Notes under the pieces: model-generated
Database searches by the model: none
What the model was told of the DNA's origin: nothing
What the model saw: only the letters and a program-made list of their open reading frames with translations
In this document: piece by piece, positions 1-6,483 of the stretch
How the letters are laid out: every line of letters starts with the position of its first letter
How positions within the stretch are numbered: the first letter of the stretch is position 1
NCBI GenBank assembly: GCA_025935735.1
Contig: JAICUS010000319.1
Coordinates: 1 to 7,040 of the forward strand
DNA length: 7,040 bases
Direction of reading: 5' to 3'
Source of the DNA: Solirubrobacteraceae bacterium
GTDB lineage: Bacteria > Actinomycetota > Thermoleophilia > Solirubrobacterales > Solirubrobacteraceae
Position numbers and translations under genes: made by a program

Positions 1-1078
<1,078 letters not shown>

Positions 1079-1079
<1 letters not shown>

Positions 1080-1459
1080 CAGGTCGACGTCGAGAACTTC
1101 GAGGGGCACTTGGTGATCAGCGAGTCGCGGTCGCCGATCCAGGCGCCGCGGCCGCGGCGCACGGTGACCACGACCTCGCGGCCCGCCCGGACCGGGTCCG
1201 GCACCGCGCCGCGGTAGCGCACGAGCACCGAGCCGCTGCCCGCCCGGTCGCGCACGCGGAAGCTCAGCGTGTCGCCCACGCGCCGGTAGCCGGCGACCAC
1301 CGTGCCGGTCAGCTCGAAGGAGCCGCGGCCGTGCGCGGCCGCGAGCGCGCTGGGCGTCACCGCCTCACTCGATGCGGTGAAGCTCGTCCAGGCGAGCACC
1401 CCGGCCAGCAGCACCGCCGCGCTGAGCGCGGCCACCAGGCGGATCCTTCGCCGGCGCAT
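1079..1459 (-). CDS. ccmE: CcmE, periplasmic-side heme chaperone, cysteine type with a CxxxF motif
   Basis: CcmE binds heme covalently outside the membrane and delivers it to CcmF. The product is 126 residues: a basic N-terminus (MRRRRIRL), one membrane anchor at about residues 7-27, then a beta-rich OB-fold domain (FELTGTVVAGYRR, TLSFRVRD, VLVRYRGAVPDPVRAGREVVV). The heme site near the C-terminus is LITKCPSKF (C118, F122). Classical CcmE has H-x3-Y; a second known type has C-x3-Y. Here the tyrosine is replaced by phenylalanine (codon TTC) and only four residues follow, so the usual flexible tail is almost absent. I chose the ATG at 1459 because GGAGG sits 8-10 bases upstream. An in-frame GTG at 1498 would add 13 residues (see findings). 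The gene is first in the ccmE-ccmF operon and is divergent from a di-heme cytochrome gene. Confidence 0.93.
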
Positions 1460-1475
1460 CTCCTGCCTCCTCCGC

Positions 1476-1505
1476 TTGACTCCGTTGGAGATAACCACAT
1501 AGAAT
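1476..1505 (+). promoter_or_regulatory. Sigma70-type promoter for the di-heme cytochrome gene
   Basis: On the plus strand, TTGACT (1476-1481) and TAGAAT (1500-1505) are separated by 18 bases. The predicted start is near 1512, giving a leader of about 35 bases that ends in the ribosome binding site GGGAGGG (1536-1542), 4-5 bases before the ATG at 1547. Its -10 box shares two bases with the -10 box of the opposing ccm promoter, so RNA polymerase could not occupy both at once. Confidence 0.6.
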
Positions 1506-1515
1506 TGTAGATAAC
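1487..1515. repeat. Pair of short direct repeats in the divergent promoter region (candidate operator)
   Basis: AGATAAC occurs at 1489-1495 and again at 1509-1515. With the flanking bases the pattern is GNAGATAAC, and the two copies start exactly 20 bp apart, close to two helical turns. The copies bracket the overlapping -10 boxes and the predicted transcription starts of both promoters. This arrangement would suit a regulator bound on one face of the helix. A 7-base repeat inside an ~87-bp AT-rich spacer can also arise by chance, so the call is tentative. Confidence 0.3.
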
Positions 1516-1532
1516 TCGTCCAGATCGGTCAA
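1504..1532 (-). promoter_or_regulatory. Sigma70-type promoter for ccmE-ccmF
   Basis: On the minus strand, TTGACC (1532-1527) and TACAAT (1509-1504) are separated by exactly 17 bases. Both hexamers are one mismatch from consensus, and they lie in the only AT-rich patch of the window. The predicted transcription start is around 1500-1496, about 40 bases before the preferred ccmE ATG. This is a sequence match only, with no expression evidence. Confidence 0.68.
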
Positions 1533-1546
1533 ATCGGGAGGGCAAC

Positions 1547-2884
1547 ATGGGAGAGAAGCTGCGACGCCGGGCACGAGCCGTGCTCTACGCGGTCGCCCTC
1601 CTGTCCGTCGGCGGGCTCGTGTTCAACCTCGCGGCCCAGTCGCGCACCCAGAGGCACAAGGCGCCCAAGCCGACCCACGCGCAGAAGCTGCTGCGCCAGG
1701 GACGCGACATCTTCCGCAACGACACGTTCGGCGACGAGCAGTTCTGGACCGGCACGCTGCAGCTCGAGAAGGCGATCGAGGGCGCCAAGCTCGGCGGCGT
1801 CGGCGGCGGCGTGAGCCCGAAGACCGCGCTGGCCGTCGGCCTGAAGGTCGATGCCAACAAGATCCCGCGCGCGGTCGCCAAGGCGATCAAGGCCGGCAAG
1901 GTCAATCTCGACGACCCGGCGACGACGCTCGCGCTGCTCAAGCTCGACGCGGTCGTCGGCCTCAAGGGCCACTTCGCCGCCAACGGCAAGTCGCTGAAGT
2001 CGGTCGGCATCACGTGCGCGATCTGCCACTCGACCGTCAACAACTCCTTCGCGCCGGGCATCGGGCAGCGGCTCGACGGCCGGCCCAACCGCGACCTCAA
2101 CGTCGGCGCGATCGTCTCCCTGGCGCCGAACCTCAAGCCGGTGGCCGACCTGCTCGGCGCCGACGTCGACACGGTCAAGAAGGTCCTGGCCGCCTGGGGC
2201 CCGGGCAAGTTCGACGCCGAGCTGTTCCTGGACGGCAAGGGCTTCCGGCCGGACGGCAAGAGCGCGGCGACGCTGATCCCGCCGGCGTTCGGGCTCGCCG
2301 GCATCGACCGCCACACCTACACCGGCTGGGGCTCGATCCCGTACTGGAACGCGTTCGTGGCCAACCTGGAGATGCACGGCCAGGGCAACTTCACCGACTC
2401 GCGGCTGGACGACGCTGCGAAGTTCCCGGTGGCCGCGCGCAACCACTTCGGCCACGTGCGCTCGCCGCACGACCGGATCACCTCCAAGCTGGGACCACTG
2501 CAGTTCTACGAGCTCTCGCTGAAGGCGCCCAAGCCGCCCAAGGGCAGCTTCAACCACGCGGCCGCGCGGCGCGGCAAGGCGATCTTCGACGGCAAGGGCA
2601 CCTGCTCGACCTGCCACGTGCCGCCGACGTTCACCGACTCGGGCTTCAACATGCACGCGCCGGCGGAGACGTGCACCGACGACTTCCAGGCCAGCCGCTC
2701 GCCGGACGGGAAGTACCGCACGACGCCGCTGCGCGGCCTGTGGTCGCACACCAAGGGCGGCTTCTACCACGACGGCCGCTACGCCACGCTCGGCCAGGTG
2801 GTCGACCACTACGACAGCTGCTTCAGCCTGAACCTGTCGGCCGGGGAGAAGTCCGACCTGGTGCAGTACCTGAAGTCGCTGTAG
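1547..2884 (+). CDS. Membrane-anchored di-heme cytochrome c, peroxidase/MauG-related
   Basis: This is a 445-residue c-type cytochrome that acts outside the cell membrane. A basic N-terminus and hydrophobic segment at ~11-30 form a signal or anchor, with no lipobox cysteine. Two heme-attachment motifs are visible: CAICH at 157-161 and CSTCH at 353-357. The C-terminal part (~335-445) has the cytochrome c peroxidase-family signature TTPLRGLWSHTKGGFYHDGR followed by YATLGQVVDHYD. The central region (HSTVNNSFAPGIGQRLDG, NRDLNVGAI, WGPGKFDAEL, TYTGWGSIPYWNAFVANLEM) looks like a long conserved block rather than degenerate sequence. M369 or nearby histidines could be distal heme ligands (inference). 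Two further cysteines, C376 and C425, could form a disulfide. The ribosome binding site is strong. The divergent ccmE-ccmF genes supply the machinery needed to attach its hemes. It may be a peroxidase, an oxidoreductase on an organic substrate, or an electron carrier; the sequence does not decide. Confidence 0.9.
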   Translation: MGEKLRRRARAVLYAVALLSVGGLVFNLAAQSRTQRHKAPKPTHAQKLLRQGRDIFRNDTFGDEQFWTGTLQLEKAIEGAKLGGVGGGVSPKTALAVGLKVDANKIPRAVAKAIKAGKVNLDDPATTLALLKLDAVVGLKGHFAANGKSLKSVGITCAICHSTVNNSFAPGIGQRLDGRPNRDLNVGAIVSLAPNLKPVADLLGADVDTVKKVLAAWGPGKFDAELFLDGKGFRPDGKSAATLIPPAFGLAGIDRHTYTGWGSIPYWNAFVANLEMHGQGNFTDSRLDDAAKFPVAARNHFGHVRSPHDRITSKLGPLQFYELSLKAPKPPKGSFNHAAARRGKAIFDGKGTCSTCHVPPTFTDSGFNMHAPAETCTDDFQASRSPDGKYRTTPLRGLWSHTKGGFYHDGRYATLGQVVDHYDSCFSLNLSAGEKSDLVQYLKSL

Positions 2885-2897
2885 TCATGATGCCCGC

Positions 2898-4085
2898 ATG
2901 GGCCCGCCGATCCCCCTCGTGCTCGCGGATGCGCGGGCCGTGGGGGCGGTCGCGGCCGAGCTGATCGCCAACCGGCTGCTCGCCCGGCCGCGCGCGCGGC
3001 TGCTGCTGCCCGCGCGCGCGCCGGCGCTGTACGCGGCGCTGGCCGGGTTGCGGGCCCCTGAGGCGACCGTGCTGCAGACCGACGAGCTGGCCGGCTCGCG
3101 CGGCCGGGCGGCCGCGTTGCGCGAGGCGGCCAGTGCGTTCGGGCAGGTGGTGACGCTCGACGGCACCGCGCCGGATCTCGCGGCGGAGGCGGCGCGCCAC
3201 GCGGCGGCGGTCGAGGCGGCGCCCGTCGACCTGGCGGTGCTCGTCCTGGGCAGCGACGGCCACGTGGCGCTGGACGAGCCGCCGGCGCGGCGCGCCTCCG
3301 GCGTGCGGGTGGTCGAGCAGGGCCTGACGGTCGGGCTGGGCACGCTGTACCTCGCGCGCGAGCTGCTGCTGCTGGCCGAGGGCGAGGCGGTGGCGGACGC
3401 GCTGCGGGCCACGCTCGAGGAGCCGGTCGGGCCGGCGTCTCCCGCCTCGCTGCTGCGCGACCACCCGCGGCTGACCGTCGCCTGCGACCGCGCCGCCGCG
3501 GCTCGTCTCACGCCCCGCTCGCAGTACGGCAGCGACCGCGCGCTCGTCGTCCTCGGCCACCGCGAGCCCGGGATCAGCGTCGAGCACCGCATCTCGCACG
3601 AGTCGCGCGCCCGGCTGCGCCACGCGCGCGAGCTGGCCGAGCGCACGCCCGTCCGCGCGGTCGTGCTGACCGGCTACACGTCGACCGGCGGCCTGTCGGA
3701 GGCCGAGCAGATGAAGACCGCCTGGGACGACCACGACGCGCCCGCGCTGCTCGAGGTGGCCGGCCGCGACACCGCCGAGAACGCCACCCGGTCGCTGCCG
3801 ATCCTGCTCGCGCTGGGCGACGTGCGCCACGTCATCGTCGTCTCGTCGGCCTGGCACCTGCGGGTGCCGTTCTTCTTCCGGCCCTACCGCCGCTTCGGCC
3901 TGCGCGTCTCCTACCGGGCGAGCTTCGCGCACGGGAACTGGCCGCGGATGCTCGCGCAGGAGCTGCGGGCCTTCCCGCGCGCGCCGGCCCGGCGGCGCGC
4001 CGCGTTCAGCGCAGCGGCGGCGGCTGTCCCCGCTCGTCCTCCGGCCGCGGGCCGAAGATCCGCCGCTCGGACTCGTCGATCTTGA
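2898..4085 (+). CDS. Fusion protein: NagB-like domain plus YdcF/DUF218 domain
   Basis: The product is 395 residues with two domains in one uninterrupted frame. Residues ~5-205 follow the glucosamine-6-phosphate deaminase/6-phosphogluconolactonase fold: QTDELAG (D62), [13 protein letters not shown] (D120, H122, E127), [20 protein letters not shown] and [21 protein letters not shown]. These acids and the histidine match the NagB catalytic set. The sugar-phosphate loop (usually GxTGSTP) reads [11 protein letters not shown], and the lysine expected near residue 165 is valine, so phosphate binding looks lost. Residues ~213-345 are DUF218/YdcF-like: [40 protein letters not shown] and [19 protein letters not shown]218 proteins are linked to cell-envelope and nucleotide-dependent functions but are poorly defined. 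The tail after ~360 is Ala/Arg-rich and overlaps the convergent gene. It starts 13 bases after the cytochrome stop without a clear ribosome binding site, so coupling is likely. The exact function is unknown. Confidence 0.85.
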   Translation: MGPPIPLVLADARAVGAVAAELIANRLLARPRARLLLPARAPALYAALAGLRAPEATVLQTDELAGSRGRAAALREAASAFGQVVTLDGTAPDLAAEAARHAAAVEAAPVDLAVLVLGSDGHVALDEPPARRASGVRVVEQGLTVGLGTLYLARELLLLAEGEAVADALRATLEEPVGPASPASLLRDHPRLTVACDRAAAARLTPRSQYGSDRALVVLGHREPGISVEHRISHESRARLRHARELAERTPVRAVVLTGYTSTGGLSEAEQMKTAWDDHDAPALLEVAGRDTAENATRSLPILLALGDVRHVIVVSSAWHLRVPFFFRPYRRFGLRVSYRASFAHGNWPRMLAQELRAFPRAPARRRAAFSAAAAAVPARPPAAGRRSAARTRRS

Positions 4086-4458
4086 CGTCGTTGATCGAGG
4101 CCTCGCGCCGGCGCATGTAGCCCTCGTCGTCGAACTCCCACAGCTCGTTGCCGTAGCTGCGGTACCACTGGCCGGACGCGTCGTGGGACTCGTACTGGTA
4201 GCGCACGGCGATCCGGTTGCCGGCGAACGCCCACAGGTCCTTGCGCAGCGCGTAGTCGAGCTCGCGCTCCCACTTGCGGGTGAGGAACTCGACGATCTCG
4301 GCGCGGCCGCTGACGAACTCGTCGCGGTTGCGCCACTGCGAGTCCTCGCTGTAGGCGCCGGCCACCTTCTCGGGGTCGCGGGCGTTCCAGGCGTCCTCGG
4401 CGCCCTGCACCTTCTGGCGCGCGGTCTCTTCGGTGAACGGCGGGACGGGGGGTCGCAT
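4006..4458 (-). CDS. DUF1348 family protein (NTF2/SnoaL-like fold)
   Basis: The product is 150 residues, a full-length member of the DUF1348 family recognised from characteristic stretches: [79 protein letters not shown] and [14 protein letters not shown]. Family members are small alpha+beta cone-fold proteins. Many relatives bind small hydrophobic molecules or act as isomerases or hydrolases, but no activity is assigned to DUF1348 and none is claimed here. It is the last gene of the minus-strand operon, starting 5 bases after the stop of the 90-residue protein, with GGAG 9 bases before the ATG inside that upstream gene. Its 3' end overlaps the tail of the convergent NagB-DUF218 gene by 80 bp. 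The family motifs run to about residue 137, so this frame is clearly the real one across most of the overlap. Confidence 0.93.
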   Translation of the reverse strand: MRPPVPPFTEETARQKVQGAEDAWNARDPEKVAGAYSEDSQWRNRDEFVSGRAEIVEFLTRKWERELDYALRKDLWAFAGNRIAVRYQYESHDASGQWYRSYGNELWEFDDEGYMRRREASINDVKIDESERRIFGPRPEDERGQPPPLR

Positions 4459-4463
4459 CGTGG

Positions 4464-4736
4464 TCAGCTCCGGGGTGGCCGCCAGGGTTGGCCCGGCTCG
4501 CGCGGCGGCGGCGTCCAGCCGGTGGCGGTCATCTTCAGCGCGTCCATCGCCCGGCGCTTGTACGCCCAGGGGATGCGCCGGTACAGCGGGACGAACACGA
4601 GCCGCCAGAATCGCCCCTCGCGGCCCCGGTAGGGCGCGAAGGTGGACGGCTGGCCCTTGCGCAGCCGGTCGGCCGAGGCGAGCAGCAGGTAGTGCTCGGA
4701 CTGCTCGCGCAGGCGCCGCTTGAGCTCCTCGATCAT
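4464..4736 (-). CDS. Small basic protein of unknown function (90 aa)
   Basis: I do not recognise this protein. It starts [20 protein letters not shown], a charged amphipathic helix that could form a coiled coil. The middle is aromatic and basic ([20 protein letters not shown], ~43-62), and the C-terminus is proline/tryptophan-rich ([17 protein letters not shown]). There is no signal peptide, no membrane span long enough to be confident, no cysteine and no histidine cluster. The aromatic/basic middle could touch membrane or nucleic acid (inference). The case that it is a real gene rests on position: its ATG overlaps the stop of the flavoprotein as ATGA, AAGGAG lies ~14 bases upstream, it fills the gap exactly, and the next gene begins 5 bases after its stop. 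A longer read-through of the same frame to 5564 lies inside the flavoprotein gene and is a shadow. It is probably translated with, and perhaps binds, its operon partners. Confidence 0.8.
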   Translation of the reverse strand: MIEELKRRLREQSEHYLLLASADRLRKGQPSTFAPYRGREGRFWRLVFVPLYRRIPWAYKRRAMDALKMTATGWTPPPREPGQPWRPPRS

Positions 4737-6091
4737 GCGACGCCCACCGGCTCCTTCGGCTTCTCGCGCAGCGCGGCGAGCCCGTTCTGGGCGGCGATGG
4801 CCATCGGCTCGAACAGCGCGCCGATCGGCGGCGAGTAGATGTTCTCCATCCAGGCGATGTCCTCGAGCGTGGCGCCGCGCTTGGCCGCGAAGGCCAGGAA
4901 GTCGGCGCGCTCCTTGACGCCCTCGCCGCCGTGGATCTGGCCGCCGATGAGCTTCAGCGTGCCCGGCTCGGCCAGCAACTTGACGTGGGTGCGCGTCGCC
5001 CCTGGGTAGTAGCGGGCGCGCGAGACGCCGACGCCCTTGGCCACGACGTAGGGCACGCCCATCGCGTCGGCGATCGTCTCGCCGATGGAGAAGCCGCCGA
5101 TCGTGTAGTCGCCGGCCACCATGCCCCACGGCACCCACACCGGGTCGTAGACCAGGTCGCGGCCGGCGGCGTTGAACGCCGCGGTGCGGCCCTGGGAGTA
5201 GGCGTGGGAGCCGGTGAGACCGCGGATCGGCAGCATGGTCAGCCCGAGCGGGACCTCGATCATGTCGCCGGCCGCCCAGACGCCGTCGTGGCCGGTGCGC
5301 ATCCGCTCGTCCACCTTCAGCCCGCCGGTGGTGCCGACCTCCAGGCCGGCCGCCTGGGCGAGCGCGGTGTTCGGCAGCTTGTGCAGGCAGACGATCACCG
5401 CGTCGCATTCGAGCTCGCCGTTCGTCGTGGCGACGGCTCTGACGCGGTCGTCGCCCGTGAAGCCCGTCACCCGCGTGCCGAAGTGCAGCGTGACGCCGCG
5501 CTTGGTCAGCGACTCGTGGACGGGCTCGGCAACGTCCGGGTCGAGGATGTCGTGCAGCACCCACGGGCCCTCGTCGACGAAGTCGACCTGCAGCCCGCGC
5601 TGACCGAGGTTGCCGGCCATCTCCACGCCGATCGGCGTCGCGCCCATCACCACCACGCGCTTGAAGCCGTCCAGCAGCTTGTCGAACTCCATCGCCGCCC
5701 GGATGTCCTTGACGTAGTGCAGCCCGGGCAGGTTGGCGCCCGGAACGTCGGGCTTCTCCCAGGTGAACCCGGTGCAGAGGATCAGCTTGTCGAAGCCCTC
5801 GTGGGTGTTGCGGGCGGTGACCGTGCGGCGGTCGAGGTCGATGTCGGTGACCGCCGTCTCCATGCGCATGTCGAGCCCGTCCTCGATGTAGCGCTCGACG
5901 GTCGAGAGGAACAGGTTCTCGAACTTGGGGATCTCGCCGCCGTGCACGAACGGGATGCCGCAGGGCGAGTAGGCGATGTCCGGGAACTCCGTGAACAGCG
6001 TGACCTTCAGGTCCGGGTTCAGGCGCTTGGCGATGGTGGCGGCGGCCGTGCCGGCGCCCCCGCCGCCGATGACGATCAGTCGCTCGGTCAT
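4733..6091 (-). CDS. FAD/NAD(P)-dependent single-cysteine disulfide reductase (CoA-disulfide reductase/NADH oxidase-like)
   Basis: A 452-residue flavoprotein. The FAD-binding Rossmann motif is at the N-terminus ([20 protein letters not shown], 5-24). The redox cysteine is C44 in YSPCGIPF, the arrangement seen in CoA-disulfide reductases, NADH oxidases and related persulfide reductases that use one active-site cysteine. A second Rossmann fold for NAD(P)H is at ~146-175 but reads [15 protein letters not shown], with Thr where the second Gly of GxGxxG is normal. ILCTGF (105-110) and [15 protein letters not shown] (270-284) are the remaining FAD signatures. A C-terminal dimerisation domain follows (~325-440, [33 protein letters not shown]). 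I chose the ATG at 6091 because it begins directly at the FAD fold, has GGAGGT just upstream, and overlaps the OsmC stop as ATGA. An upstream in-frame start at 6154 would add 21 residues inside osmC and is unlikely. The substrate (CoA disulfide, persulfide, oxygen or other) cannot be read from sequence. Confidence 0.92.
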   Translation of the reverse strand: MTERLIVIGGGGAGTAAATIAKRLNPDLKVTLFTEFPDIAYSPCGIPFVHGGEIPKFENLFLSTVERYIEDGLDMRMETAVTDIDLDRRTVTARNTHEGFDKLILCTGFTWEKPDVPGANLPGLHYVKDIRAAMEFDKLLDGFKRVVVMGATPIGVEMAGNLGQRGLQVDFVDEGPWVLHDILDPDVAEPVHESLTKRGVTLHFGTRVTGFTGDDRVRAVATTNGELECDAVIVCLHKLPNTALAQAAGLEVGTTGGLKVDERMRTGHDGVWAAGDMIEVPLGLTMLPIRGLTGSHAYSQGRTAAFNAAGRDLVYDPVWVPWGMVAGDYTIGGFSIGETIADAMGVPYVVAKGVGVSRARYYPGATRTHVKLLAEPGTLKLIGGQIHGGEGVKERADFLAFAAKRGATLEDIAWMENIYSPPIGALFEPMAIAAQNGLAALREKPKEPVGVA

Positions 6092-6483
6092 GGGACCTCC
6101 GTGGCTCGGTACTCGATCTGTGGGGGCTGGGCGAACGTGTTGGACACCCAGCACAGGCGCGCGGCCTTGTCGACCAGGTCCTGGAGCTTGTCCTGCGGCG
6201 CGCGGGCCTGCGCGGTGACCACGACCTGGTCGTAACGCAGCTCCTTGCCCGGGCGCTGCGCGGTGACCTCCACCTTGAGGCCCTGGAGGTCGACGTCGCG
6301 CTTGCGGGCGGCGTGGCCGAGCGCGAGGGCGAAGCAGCTGGCCAGCCCGGCGAACAGCAGCTCGGTCGGCATGAAGCCCTCGTCCTCGCCGCCGGCCTCG
6401 GGCGGCTCGTCGACCTCGACCGTGTGGCCGCGGGCCTCGACGGTCGCGGCCATGCCGCCGTGGAAGGTGGCCGTGACCTTCAC
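6088..6483 (-). CDS. OsmC family protein
   Basis: A 131-residue protein of the OsmC/Ohr superfamily, whose characterised members are cysteine-based peroxidases that reduce organic hydroperoxides using lipoyl or other dithiols. The start VKVTATFHGGMAATVEARG matches the family's N-terminal strand. The two reactive cysteines are in place: C50 in PTELLFAGLASCFALALG and C111 in ARLCWVSNTFAQ. It resembles the YhfA/OsmC subgroup more than true Ohr, judging by the KVEVTAQRPGKELRYDQVVV stretch (inference). The start is a GTG at 6483 that overlaps the glycosyltransferase TGA as GTGA. A later ATG at residue 11 would cut off the first strand and is disfavoured. Its stop overlaps the flavoprotein ATG. A thiol peroxidase beside a disulfide reductase suggests that the latter, or a thiol it reduces, recycles this enzyme. 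Confidence 0.92.
   Translation of the reverse strand: MKVTATFHGGMAATVEARGHTVEVDEPPEAGGEDEGFMPTELLFAGLASCFALALGHAARKRDVDLQGLKVEVTAQRPGKELRYDQVVVTAQARAPQDKLQDLVDKAARLCWVSNTFAQPPQIEYRATEVP

Noticed and set aside
1529..2809. 426-codon minus-strand open frame across the di-heme cytochrome gene
   Set aside because: Val/Arg/Ala-rich shadow with no motifs; the plus strand has two CXXCH motifs, a signal anchor and a strong ribosome binding site.
2823..3932. 369-codon minus-strand open frame opposite the NagB-DUF218 gene
   Set aside because: Low-complexity Arg/Gln/Gly composition with no recognisable domain; plus strand carries clear domain motifs.
3970..4003. GC-rich inverted repeat resembling a terminator stem between convergent genes
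   Set aside because: Pairing around GCGCGC is imperfect, no T-run follows on either strand, and it lies inside a coding region; simple GC-rich self-complementarity explains it.
6092..6154. N-terminal extension of the flavoprotein from an in-frame start at 6154
   Set aside because: The 21 added residues overlap the osmC end and precede the FAD fold without homology; the ATG at 6091 has GGAGGT and starts right at the Rossmann motif.
4931..6235. 434-codon plus-strand open frame opposite the flavoprotein
   Set aside because: Repetitive Val/Asp/His/Arg composition produced by the antisense of a GC-rich gene; no domain seen and no ribosome binding site of note.
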